The notes beneath the pieces were generated by a model. It worked only from the letters and a program-made list of their open reading frames with translations. It ran no database searches and was not told the origin of the DNA. Positions 12,077 to 23,500 of a stretch of 64,000 nt of DNA are shown piece by piece; the first letter of the stretch is position 1; each line of letters opens with the position of its first letter. A program made the position numbers and the translations under genes. The stretch covers positions 1,921,436 through 1,985,435 of the forward strand of contig VUYV01000121.1 in assembly GCA_008711295.1 (NCBI GenBank). The letters are read 5' to 3'. The stretch is from Anarhynchus alexandrinus (Eukaryota; Chordata; Aves; Charadriiformes; Charadriidae).

Positions 12077-12114
12077 AGCCTCTAAAGAAACACTCATACA
12101 CTGCTTTAGAGGCT
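12077..12114. other. Hairpin, 11-bp perfect arms
   Basis: 'agcctctaaag' at 12077-12087 is the exact reverse complement of 'ctttagaggct' at 12104-12114, with a 16-nt loop. There is no T tract or neighbouring gene, so it is not a recognisable terminator. The arms are too short for an ordinary miRNA precursor. Confidence 0.8.
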
Positions 12115-13004
12115 ACCAGGTTCTTGGCTGCCCTCTCTCTACTCCAGTAGTCCAACAGATCCAACATGTTTCCCCACAGGCAGATTACTTCCGATCACCT
12201 TAAATCACTTATTCCTTGTCTTTGTATCTTTGAATATTAGTTCTTCAAACCCCTGCTTTGCTTCTCTTATCTGCCAAGGTCCCTTTCATTTCATTAGAAT
12301 TGTTTGCACTCCAAGTCTCTGTTTCTAAAGGATACATTTTAGTTTCAATAAACTATTGTATCTTATCCCTTGACACATTATGGGGGCTCTCACCTCCCTC
12401 CTTTTTTTCCCCTTTCATATTCTGGGGTGTGCACACTGTCCCCTCTATGATGCTAATAAGGTGTTCTTTACGCACCTCCATGCTGAGTCCAGGCATTTAA
12501 TTTCCTAACTTTTTCCTTTCAGGCAGTTTCTAACTTCTTTTAAATAAAAAAAAGTTTTCTTCTTGCAGGCTAATATTGCTTTTTTACCCCTTGGTGTGAT
12601 ACCTCTGAACAACATTTGACTTACTGACCTCACCCCATTTCCACTCCTCTCCCCACAGATGCTGAGGACTACAGGGAGACTTATTCAAAGCTACGTACCG
12701 GGTGTTTTTCTCTCTGTCACTGCAGTTGACTGAATTAGTAATTCTGCAAAAATTTACTCCCACAAAGGGGTTACATTGTTCATTTTGTGGAGCAGGTGGA
12801 GATCCCACATGTAGGCTAGGGCTAATACCCATGGCAAAATCCTCAGGAGCTGTGGAGGCCTCAGGTGCAGTTGCTAACTTCTCAGAGCTTCTTTCAGGGC
12901 CAGCTCTGCTGCGTAAGAGCATTATTTGGGCATCAAAAGTGCTTTGGAAAATGCTAGCCGTTACTTACTTGCTTTACACCACAGCCGCAGAGCTGCATGT
13001 GTGT

Positions 13005-13480
13005 CTTACAGCAGGGAGGAACCCTGACAGTGGTGTCCCAGATGGGGACAGGAAGGTGGCAGCCCAGGGCTCGCACTCCCGAGGCGGCGATTCCCTCCTG
13101 CAGCAAGTGCCCGGGGCCTGCATCGGCCACGGGGGCTACAGCGAGTGCCGGGGACCCACATCAGCCACGGGGGCTCCTCCGTGAGGAGAGGCTGGGGCCA
13201 CCCAGTGCCAGACATGGCCTGTTCCAGCCCGTTCCACAGCAGCCCCCGCCTTTCCCCACAGGGCCCAGACCAGACCCTTCGGATGACTGTGGGGACGGGA
13301 GGCCTTGGTTTAATGTACATAATGCTTCCAATGTTCGCCTTTTGGTTTCTCTCTACTGGGTCAACAAGGGTCAGGGTTAAAATATATATATTATTATCAA
13401 TCGGGTCAGGTTTGAGGCCGGTGGTGGTCACTGCTAGGTTGAGGGAAGTAGAGAGTGCGACTGCTAGCATCAGCTATGAT
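13005..13480. other. GC-rich, CpG-dense island, unclassified
   Basis: This is a local island of GC-rich sequence in otherwise CpG-poor DNA. I count about 14 CpG in 13070-13300, then scattered further CpG to 13470. It contains a 38-bp tandem duplication at 13106-13180. Open frames cross it on both strands (12702-13184 and 12997-13380 on +, 13006-13470 on -), but high GC content lengthens open frames by chance and none shows a domain I recognise. Possible explanations are an orphan CpG island or promoter, an unrecognised LTR or other retroelement remnant, or a diverged exon. I cannot choose between them. Confidence 0.5.
13106..13180 (+). repeat. 38-bp tandem duplication in the GC island
   Basis: Two units, 13106-13143 and 13144-13180, each start with 'agtgcc' and carry the matching core 'ca(t/c)atc(g/a)gccacggggg'. 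The second copy has diverged by several substitutions and a single-base indel. Confidence 0.75.
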
Positions 13481-13588
13481 TAGAATCAGTATATAAACAT
13501 TTAACTTTCATTAAAAACCTGTGAGAAGATAATTGATTACGTTCCTAAATGTAATTCTCCATATAACTGATTGTTGTAGTTGCAAAGG

Positions 13589-13644
13589 GAGAGTATGTTT
13601 TCACAAGAGGCTATATACAAGAGAGTATGTTTTCACAAAAGGCT
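13589..13644 (+). repeat. 24-bp direct repeat, 32-bp period
   Basis: 'gagagtatgttttcacaaga' with its extension to 13612 recurs at 13621-13644 with one substitution. The 8-bp spacer suggests a small slippage-type duplication. Confidence 0.9.
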
Positions 13645-16323
13645 GAGAGGCCCATGCGATGGGAGGGAACGTGATCTGTAACATAATCTATGTGAAAACA
13701 TCACAAAACAGCATGTAGGCATCTATTTTACAACAGTTAAGTAATACCCAAGTCTACTCATTTTCATTAGCTCCAGAGCTGCCCACCCATTTGACAGTTA
13801 TCTGACCTTCATTTCAATTTTACCAAATTAGGGAAGCGACTGCAGAAATCTCTGAAAACACACAATAAGCAATAAAATAAATAAAAGAAAGCAAACTACA
13901 TTTATTAAATCAAGCAACTTATGTAAGATATTTAAGGCAGTTACTTATGGTGTTTGCATTTTAAAAAGGTCAAATTAAATTAAGCATTAATTTATACCAG
14001 AGTTGCCCACGACAATTGTCTTAGAAATCTAATCTAAACTGGCTGATACAAAAGCATTAATTTGCTCAGGCTCCCTCAATTACTCTTTTACTGGACATAA
14101 ATCAAGTGCAATGAAGGAGGAGACTCATTTTTGGATTATTTGTGTATCTGGTAGGAGGACTTTTTGCAGTTAGGATTATTATGATTATTTTTTAGGCATG
14201 ATCAGAACTCAATAGGCTGGACACAAATTGTGCTTTCTTACTGTTTCCTTGGGTGAAGTTACAGAAAGCAAAAGAAAACTGTTTTAGTCCTGTGCAGCTG
14301 AAGTGTGTTCATACAATTTTTAAATGGCTCAATTGAAATGCCTACAAGCTTCACTGCTGCCCACATGAAATGAAAAATTTTCGATACGCTTATACTTCCA
14401 TGGGCCCAATATATTATTTATATTGGAGAAAGATGAGGCAAGAGAGGGAAGACTACTGTACACAGGAGAGCAGATTAAGCAGTCTCTTGATAAAAAATAA
14501 AATAGAAAAAAAAACCCTAAGTACATTCAGGATTTTTATTTACCTCTTTCACAATTTTAATTTTAGCTAGCGGTGTAAAAATTTTTATTTGTTGCTCTGC
14601 AACAAAACTGGAATTCCTTCTCTGTTCTTTTTGTATTGGCCACAAATGTCATTTAATCAATGTTTTATATAGTGTTTTTCAGAGATATTCAGACAACTTT
14701 GTGACCCCTCAGCTGTGCCCAGAGGACAGGGAATCACAGCAGATGCCAATGTTTCCATTACAGAATATCCAACAATTCCAGAAATATCCTAATGTTTTAC
14801 AGGGAGCTTCCACTCCTCAAGGCACATAACTTACCACATCTGAAATTAATCTCTCCCTTCACTAGCTAATGGTATTTGAGGACCCATATCAAGTATCTAC
14901 AGATACTTCTAGTTCAAACCAAAGTTTGCCTGTGTCTTGCTAACTATAAAAACCCTATCAGACCTGCCAGGAAAGCTGTCACCTTTCTCAGCAAAGAACC
15001 CAAAACTGGAATTAGGACAGAGAAAGAAGAATCCTCCAGTTTGTAAACTTTTGAAGCAGGTTCATGGAGATTGTAATGGCTAGGCCAGCTTGGATGCACT
15101 GAGAAGTGCTCTGTTCGGTCGTGAAACAAAAAGGTACTAAGCTTTGAAAGGCAACAACCAACTTGTTCCAAGACAAGTAGAATGAATGATGACACCTTTC
15201 ACTGTGGACTTGTGTGTTAAGTTCCACACTCTGACAGCAAAAATACCATTTACCAGAGTTAATGTTGTCAGTTCCCCTTCACATCCACTGTGCTCTCTCA
15301 CCTTGGTACCCATTAGTCCTATTCCCTAGCCACAACAACAATAGCTCTCGCATACCCCACGCTTCTTCCGAGGCCCTCACCACCTTCCCTTCACATGCCA
15401 CGCTTCCTTTCCCTGGTTGCAAGCTGGCGTGAGGTTGCATTGCATTGCTGTAGGTGTTTTCAAACTACACGTCTATGCTAACTGGCTAAACAGTGTGTGT
15501 GTGTTGAATGGTGAAGTGGCAGGCCAAAAAGAACAAGTACTCCACCTGGCTACTTTTTCACTGCAGATACAACAGTCAGGGTCTCCTGCTTCTACAAAGC
15601 CACTGATTTTCATGAAACTTGTAGAAAATTAATTATCTTTGAGATCCTCCACTTTTTGTCTGAAGTGGTTAAAACTTGCCAGTTTCTAGAGATTTTGCTG
15701 GGGGATGAATGCAGGGAAGGGAGGAAGTTCCTTGGCAGACTGCAGACTTAATTTTTCCTTCAGAACAGAAGCTAAAATAATAATACCCAGAATGTGCCCA
15801 TGCTATTTAACCTTACCCTTGACCAACTGATCACATAAGCTTTATGAGACAGGAGCAACATCTCTCACAAGAGTGAGGTCCTTGAGGTGCATCGTATGCT
15901 CGGGCCCTTATCTTCCATTCTTGTGGTTGTCTTCATACGGGGTGCGTTATTCATTAAAGTTCTTCAGATAAACTATACAAAAGAAGAAGGAAAGAACATT
16001 TTAAGGACAATCACACCTGAAAGCAGGGTTTGGGAAAAAAAAGCAAATAGGAACATGGCAGTAATAGGCATCCCTGCATTAATCAGCAGGAAATCCTGCT
16101 GTCAGGCTTTGACAATTGATTTAATCCAGATTTAAATTTAGCCTGATCAGTTTATTTTTAGTTGCTGCAATTAGCGTATCTGTTAAAAAACAGAGAATTA
16201 GACTTGTGATTAAATGCAATTCCTGGAATCAATCAGAAAAAGCACAAAAGAGGTATTCCCACGAGATCTACACCTGCTTGCAGGCCTGAACATGTACTAC
16301 TAAGTCACTGTCAGTCACATAGT

Positions 16324-16346
16324 CCCGATGACTATCAGTCATCGGG
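16324..16346. other. Hairpin, 10-bp perfect arms, 3-nt loop
   Basis: 'cccgatgact' (16324-16333) and 'agtcatcggg' (16337-16346) are exact reverse complements around the loop 'atc'. The related word 'cccgatggct' follows at 16349-16358. The function is unknown; cruciform or quasi-palindrome origin is possible. Confidence 0.85.
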
Positions 16347-17316
16347 AGCCCGATGGCTGATATGCCCAGGCAGTGATTTGTCCCAGGAGTTGAATATGAC
16401 CCACATTTGGTTTTCAAGTTTTTCTGTAGTTGTAAAGTGAATTGCACGATGTGGGCTACCTTACTCTGGGTGTATGCAGAACCCATATATGCTACCACTA
16501 CCTGTTCACCTGCATGGAGGTGTTGGGCACTGCCTATTAGACTTGCTGCACATGCACTAGGGCAGTGACACAAAGATGTCAGACCTATTGCAGAGGTACA
16601 TCATTCCTACCTCGCTCCTGAACAGCAAATCCAGTACTAACCACAGTGCCAGCCTTCCTGCACATCGCAGAACAGCTGAGCGCTTTTCGCTTGGGCTGTT
16701 GGACAGACAGCTGCCTGGCCAGACCTAACGAGAAGTCTCCCACCCAAGCTGCCACACTTCCCAACAGATGTAGGAAAGGGTCTGAACCCACACTGGTAAA
16801 ATTTCTGAGTGCAACACATGCAATAATATTTAGATATGGTAGTTTCTAGCACCACACAAGATGAAAAGTTCAGCCCTGCAGCCCCTGGTGAAAGGAGAAA
16901 AGAGGAGGTCTGGTGGGAGCCACTCAGATTCTCCCTGTTTCCAGCATCCTTCAGCCTCATGTGGCATAAGTAATTGAAATAAAGATATAAAACAATCTGA
17001 ATATTTATCAGCTAGGGAAATTGCAGCCAGGGAAATTAGCACAGACACCAGATATTTAAAATACTTTCTTGCTCATCTTATTTTTCCTGGTACACTCCTT
17101 CCCAATGCATATCATTCCAACAGAACTTCAGAATACAGACAGGTACAAGTTAATGGTCCACACTGATCTGCTGTCCTATGTCAAGCTGAAAGGGCAAATT
17201 CTTCCATCAAATAAACATGGACAAGCATCTAAGATCCCATTTAGACTAGCATTGTTGCCTGTTGCCATGCGAAGAAAGTTCTACACAGTCTCTGAAGATC
17301 CAACCAAAACTTCAGG

Positions 17317-17354
17317 CCTTGAAAAAGCTAATTACTAGCTAGCTTTTTCCAAGG
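17317..17354. other. Hairpin, 14/15-bp arms
   Basis: 'ccttgaaaaagcta' (17317-17330) pairs with 'tagctttttccaagg' (17340-17354) with one bulged base. The loop is 'attactagc'. It is the longest stem I noticed in the window. No known RNA gene or element matches it. Confidence 0.8.
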
Positions 17355-19126
17355 AACACAAATCCCATTCCTTGAGCTTTCTGTGAAATAGCTGTATTAT
17401 GAACACCATTTATGAACTGCCTAAAAAGCGCAAAGCCACATTCACTGACAAAGGCCTTCACATTAATTTTCTAATTTGACATTTTCTAAACAAGCTAATT
17501 AATGGAGTTCAGCTCTTATCATTCTAATTAAACAGCAAAATAGGCCAGTAAATTCATTTACAAAGAGTACGTGAGAGCCAAGACTTGGACCTCCTTCCAA
17601 CTTTTCCAGGGTTTGTTCCAAATGTTAACATTCAGACAAAGTTATATATATATTCACTGATTTATATTGATAAGCCTCAGGAGGTGGTCAAATTTCTGCC
17701 TTCCATTCATGGGGGGAAAAAAGGATAAAATCACAATGTAAAATAAAATATGGAGGGTTTACTCATATTGGTTTAACATTACTGTAATCAGCAACTCTCA
17801 GCGTTAATTCATCAGTTCCACCTAATCTCAAATGAGATAAATATTAAATGAAAGCTTTCTCTATCATTTGGGCAGAGCAAAACTGAATATAAAAAGTTAT
17901 GCCTTGTTTTTCCCAATGTACATCTGTACTGTAAGCAGCAAAAATGCAAGACCTTTATGATGCAGTGTTGTTACCACATGCAAAAGTTCTATCATATCTG
18001 TAAATACCCACATATGAAAAGTCTATATTAGGATACAGACAGGGTTAATTTGCTTAAACAAAAGAAAATAAGAATTTAGAATTGCAGTTCATAATGACTT
18101 ATCATTCCTCAAAGTTCAGTAATTTAGTTGCTTCTGAGCTTGACCTGGATTTAATTCCATATCAACAGCCACCATGGATAAAACTGGTCCACACCTGTTT
18201 ATTGATTTGTGAGAGTTTTCTTTTTTAATTGAAAATGTATCCTGCCCAAATAAATAAATTGTCAAAAGGAGAGTTTGATACTGGAAAAAAAAAATATACA
18301 TTCAATAACGTGTGGAGTTTCTGACACAAGAATCTAAACGATAATTGTAGTTCATTTGGAATGTGTAAAGCACCGAGGTAGATGGTATTGCATTACAGCT
18401 GATAATAAAGACGCTTTTCCAAATCAAAGAGATAATTCAGCAATGATTCCAGATCCTTCCCCTTAAAGACTCTCTGGAGACTATGCACACATTTTATATA
18501 TGTATATATATACACCTCCTTATAAAAAAGTATATAACCAACATCATGCTTTGCCAACCCCCCTGCACTCCTGTTAGAACATAAAGTGAATGAAAAAGAT
18601 AACATTGTTGGAATTAAATGTGTAATGTAATATTTCAAAAGCAATCTACTTGCTTAAAGGCTAAAAATATCAAGGAGACTAAATTAATTTGAGCTTTAAA
18701 CTTAAGAAGATTTCATGCCTCTGGTTTGTCTATTCTGTGCTATTTGGCATGGCAAAAGCAACGAGATTAAAGCTTTTGAAAAAGAAAGTGCTAATCTGTT
18801 TATAGTATGTTTTGGCAATAACCCAAGTGGGGGAAAAAAAAAGCTGTCTGGCAAGAAGCTCCAAATCAAGGAACTGAAAATTAGGTTTCCTAATGCATAA
18901 ATAAAAAAAAGAACTCAATTGTTTTCTTAATAGTCAGAAATTCTCTGAGGTTCAAGCTATCCTTGATCTGTTCCCTTGCGATACTTTCCAGAAGAAAGCC
19001 CATCCACAAAAAGTTCTAAATTAATATGAAGCATTCACTTCTGTTTGGCAACTGTGAATTATTCATTTGCAGTGGATCTCACCACAGAGGATTACAAGGT
19101 AATTATTGTCCCAGAGGTATTCCTTG

Positions 19127-19168
19127 TACTGTAGTTAGGATGATGTATACTGTAGTTGAGATGATGCA
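19127..19168 (+). repeat. 21-bp tandem duplication
   Basis: Two adjacent units, 19127-19147 and 19148-19168, both begin 'tactgtagtt' and differ at three bases. Confidence 0.85.
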
Positions 19169-20524
19169 TCTGTGTTAAAGTATTATTTTTAAAAGCACAC
19201 ATCTGAATCGCTCTTCAGGTGCATTTATGTGCATGTATCACAGATCAGATGACCTGTAAGGTTTTGCTGTATTGGACATCTCGAGGGCACTAAAATATTG
19301 AGCTGAAGTAAGTCAACAGAACTAAATGGCATCCAGCCGAGACCTCCAATGGGACAGCAATTAGTGGAGGGAAAATCCCAAATCTCTAAAGATGACGTTC
19401 ACTTTTTGAATCTATTGCCTAGCTATGAGGACTTGGTCAAATTGGGTATGCTGTTCAACATTCTACTGGTATGCAGACTCAACCTGGTATTCCTGGTAAT
19501 ATCATCCTTCCTGTCCATAAGTATGACACTATCTCACTCACCCTGAAAATTGTCAGTATTTAAGCAGTTTGTCATGAAATGTGTGCAAAAAGCTTTTGCT
19601 CTCAGTCTTCAAAAATGAGCTCATGGCAATGGCAGAAGGACAGATAGTGGCAGATGCATCCACTAACTTCCTGACCCAGAAATCCAACCACAAGAAGCTT
19701 TTTCTTTAATGTACTTATCATCTGTGCTTGCAGACACAGAATATTGTTCACCAAACATAACAATTGAGTTATTTCTAAACAGTTCTTGAAAAAAATAGTT
19801 GCCACCTGCCCTATTTTAAAGGTCCTACTTTAATTGTAATGGAATTAGCATATTATCTATCTTGAAATTGTGATTTCTATGCTTGCAGTGCAGACAGGTC
19901 AGAACCTTGCTGGATTCCACCAAAGAAAAAGTCATGATGAATACGTGACGGGCAGTGAACTACCCTGAGAAAACATGTGTTACCCTGTTATGTCCAGAGG
20001 TAGGGTTTTTCTGAGCAAAAGCAAGCCTACAACAAACCAAAGCACTGGTTCTTCTAGAGATACACACCAGAAAGTACAGCTGTCATTGTTGATACGGAAA
20101 TGACATGTCCATGTGTGCAAGGTATTTTGAGAATTGCATAGGAGAAGACAGGAGCAGCAGGTTTATATGACCGGTGGAGCAGGATGGGGCATAGTCTGCT
20201 TGGCTGTGGCTTTGCCTGGAAAAAAGACATCTTGACAACACCTTGGCAGCACTTCCCTCCAGCAGCCCGAGATCAGTACATGTCACATTTTCAGAATTAT
20301 GATCAAAGTCAAATAGGCAGCGTAGAATGATAACCAGTGCCCCTCACTTCAGAGAAAGCAGATGGTGCCTGACATCCAGTTCTTCTCTGTTACTGTGGAG
20401 TTTAAAGCAGCACAACAAAACTGCAGATTACCCAGACAGCTGGATGCCACCATACTGCCCACATGGCTCGACCACGGTAGCGAGATTAAGCAGAGAAGAC
20501 TGATCTAGAATGCAGCAGATTGTG

Positions 20525-20590
20525 ACTGAAGTCCCAGCACAGCCGTTGACCTGATGGGTGATCCTGACCTAATCCCTGTTACCTCCACAC
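20525..20590 (+). mobile_element. MIR-type SINE fragment
   Basis: The wording 'gactgaagtcccagcacagc', then 'tgacctgatgggtgatcctgac', closely follows the amniote MIR-type SINE from just after the tRNA B box into its unique region. The 5' tRNA-like head is very worn and the 3' end is not distinguishable. Such copies are ancient and inactive. Confidence 0.5.
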
Positions 20591-23449
20591 CTTTGCTTTT
20601 TTATTCTTTCTTAACTCTGAGGGAGCAAAGACTTTGAATTTTGAGCTGTAAGGTTCAAGGGTGACCTGCAGCAGTCCAGGAATGTAAAACAAAAAGTTTA
20701 CAATTAAAAGTACCAAGTTACAGGTTTGTCTGCTGGATGTCACCTTGGAAGCCCCTTAGTGCCCAGCAACTAGCCCAAACCTTCACTGAGGGCAAAAGGC
20801 AAGCAAAATGCCCTTACTGTCTTTCTGAGTGAGCAAGATTGTGAAGCTCTATAACTAATCACCACAGTGACACATGTTAATTATGATCAGCCATAGACAA
20901 TTTTTAGACTTAAATGGAGAATGACAGTGACAATTGAATGACAGCAGCAGCATCTGGGGTAAGAAAATTCCAGATAATGAAAAGTTGCAGTATTGAGAGT
21001 AGGACCAAATCCCTCTTCTATCTTATCTATTGGTTTCACCTCCAATTTTTTGGCTAATCTTTACCCTTCCGATACTAAAAGCCATTGCCAAGTCTTGCAG
21101 CAGCAGAACATGTGAAGGGCATGATACCTACTTGCTTAGTCAGCAAGACTCTATGTAATAACACAAAGAAAAGCTGACATGCAAGGTTGCAATGCTGAAG
21201 GGTAGTTAGGGAGCACTTGGAGGAATTCTCACATACCTAGCCAATTTTTAGTAGTAATGTAAACAGAATAGCACATGGACTTCAGGAACGTCTGTAAAGA
21301 CGAATCCACTAGTACAAAAGAGCTGATAAACTAAGTTAAGAGAAAAGTAAAGGAGAAGGAAGGGCAAGGCAGAAGGACAATATGATTATGTGGTCACTTG
21401 GGAAACTAATACATATGAATGGAAGATAACGCAGTAGGGTTTTTTTTAAAATTCAATTGTATTAACTTTAATTTTTAGTCTATAAATAGCCAAGGTCAAA
21501 AGTCTCATTGGGGGAACATACTCAAGGAGCAGTTTCAGCAGAAGAATGTAGGATGCATGTCCAGTCACAACAGGCGTGGGGTTCCTGGCAAAGGAGACAT
21601 TGAGCATGAAGGGGAAAACTGCAGTGAGACAAACTCACTTTGAGCAGACCAGACAGGCATGGGAGCATGTGTACAAGAAGGAAAAGTAAAAAAAAGGGAC
21701 GACTTCAGCTGCTGAGAGACTCTAGATTGAGGAAAGCTGCAAAGAACACAGATATCAAGCCATAGATAGGATGGCAATAAGGCATGTGGAAATCACTCCA
21801 GCTCAAACAATCCAATGAATAAGTAACTTTGATTTCCTTTTAGACACTCTTTTAGGCACTCCTGCCTAGAGTTTCTGAGGGTCATCTCAAGCCTAATTGC
21901 TGACTGCTCCTTTCCCAATAGAAAAATCTCAGCCCTCATAGAAATGATCCATTTCTGTAAAAGACGGAGCAGCAGGCCCTCTTCCTCTTCATATCACAGT
22001 GGCCATACCTATCTGTATTTGACCACTCCACCAAAGGACTACCACTTTCCAAACTTATACATATATAAGCCATACAAAAAGAAGTGTGATGCATGTGAAC
22101 CAATGATGGCTTATATTGATCCATGACTACTAAAGCACAAATGAGGAAGCGCTCCAGAGGTGGTACATTTCTAAACAAAGAAAGGGAAATTGCAGTTACA
22201 TACAACGTGTTTAACCAGAGAAGCTCACTCTCTCACAAAGACCCCTTCTGTGAGAAGACCACAAAACCACAAGCTGAAGAGAGAAAAGTAAATGCTGAGA
22301 AATCAGGGTGGGAAAGTCTGATAAACTCTAGGCTAATATTCCTGTTGAATCAGCAAGAAGTGATAAAGCCAGGACACCAAGTCTGCCAAAGGCCACTGTC
22401 ACACACTGGCATCAACAACCGGTGGTATATTTGTCCCCTCACAACAAGGCAGTGGCTTGCTCTACATGGATAAAGGCTACAGGACTGCACTTACACCTGG
22501 TGAAACACAGGACCCTCTCAAGGACTTTCTGAACACCTTTCTACTCGCACATCAGTACAACTCTCCTTCCTCCCCCCCACACCCAGGGAGCATCTGGGCT
22601 GGCCAAGTCAAGCCTATCGTCTCTCATTAGGTGACATATTGTCCATTCCCTAAACCACTGCTACCCATGGATTTATGACGCTGTAATGGGTGAAGGTGTG
22701 TGTGTGTTTGTGTGTGTTGCACTCCTTGACCAAGTTGGGGAATGAAAAATTAGGGAAGTTGGTGAGAAGGCATTCTGGCATTTTAGATCGTGATTTGGAC
22801 ACAATGACGGAGAATGAAAGCAGTTAGTTTGTTTCTGTCAGCCTGAGGTTTTCAGTGAATACTGAACTGTGTTTGCTTCAGTCTTGACAAAAATCAAAAG
22901 AAGATATCGAGCAGCCACAAAATTGAAAACATCCACTGAATTATATGTGAAGAAGTTGATGCAAAATTAAATCTATTCGAATGTATTATAATGAGGATGC
23001 TATCGAATCAGTAGCTCAGTTAAAGACAGCACACTGCCAGTGACCCTCTAGGCTGTATGATATACACAAACTGCTTCTTGGTGTTTCAGAGAGGCAGAGT
23101 CCAGTGCTACGATCTGCTGTCCCGTTGTGGCACTCACCTCAACAAACAAAATCATACTTTAGAAGCAGACACTTGTGAATGCCCCACTCTCCAGGGCAAA
23201 ATAATGAAACCTCTTCTGTTTAAATGACAGTCCAGCATGCACCCAAAACATTGCTGCTCTTTCTCACCTCTGGTTTTATGTCTTTTCCATCCTGTTATTC
23301 TTATTTCTATTACGTAATGTCCAGAGTCTACAGTACTTAAACCACGCAAACATGTAACAGGAGACAGTTAAGTTTCCAGCCGAAATAAACAGCACATAAA
23401 ACAGAAAAGGTCTAAGCTTAAAAGCATATGCCAAGAATGGAGATGCAGA
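20591..23449. other. Unique non-coding DNA, no gene seen
   Basis: I recognise no exon, RNA gene or element. A (GT)n-rich microsatellite lies at 22695-22719. The open frames at 21936-22205 (-) and 22123-22473 (+) overlap on opposite strands and show no domain, so I treat both as chance. Confidence 0.6.
22695..22719 (+). repeat. (GT)n microsatellite
   Basis: A GT dinucleotide run interrupted once by 'ttt'. It is a simple repeat and likely polymorphic in length. Confidence 0.9.
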
Positions 23450-23500
23450 TGGTTTAAGTGACTTGCCCAAGGTCAGAGATGAAGTCTGATGGCAAAGTTA
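23450..23500 (-). mobile_element. MIR-type SINE fragment
   Basis: 'tttaagtgacttgcccaagg' followed by 'tcagagatgaagtctgatggc' matches the reverse-strand wording of MIR-type SINEs (the 'aagtgacttgcccaaggtcac' region and the segment after it). Only about 50 bp is convincing. Confidence 0.45.

Larger units (their letters stand above)
7848..12583. other. Unique AT-rich DNA, no gene seen
   Basis: No exon, RNA gene or transposon is recognisable. Between about 9980 and 10800 the sequence is AT-rich with repeated TAAT-type words, such as 'aattgataattttcatta' near 10295 and 'ctaaataattag' near 10468, separated by non-repetitive text. That is the look of conserved regulatory DNA, but reading alone cannot prove it. 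Structural elements at 9104-9141, 11670-11701 and 12077-12114 are listed separately. Confidence 0.55.
13481..20524. other. Unique AT-rich DNA, no gene seen
   Basis: No exon, RNA gene or transposon is recognisable. Stretches around 13960-14100, 16080-16200 and 17440-17580 are AT-rich, non-repetitive and hold several TTAATT/ATTAAT words, a look shared with conserved enhancers, which is an inference only. Small duplications (13589, 19127) and hairpins (16324, 17317) are listed separately. A (TA)n-like patch lies at 18495-18513 and a short (GT)n at 15492-15504. The open frame 16268-16573 (-) has no recognisable domain. Confidence 0.55.

Noticed and set aside
13031..13048. Retroviral primer-binding-site-like word after a possible LTR end
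   Set aside because: The match to any tRNA 3' end is poor, no LTR pair, polypurine tract or gag/pol similarity is visible, so I do not call an endogenous retrovirus.
12702..13184. 160-codon open frame on the + strand, the longest in the window
   Set aside because: It runs partly through a GC-rich island where stops are rare, overlaps open frames on the other strand, and shows no domain, splice context or composition typical of a gene.
13300..13480. Nuclear copy of mitochondrial DNA
   Set aside because: The mixed AT/GC text and 'taatgtacataatgc' word recalled mitochondrial control-region sequence, but the - strand frame matches no mitochondrial protein I know and the flanks do not continue as mtDNA.
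16268..16573. 101-codon - strand frame
   Set aside because: No known domain; it passes through a perfect hairpin, which does not suggest coding constraint.
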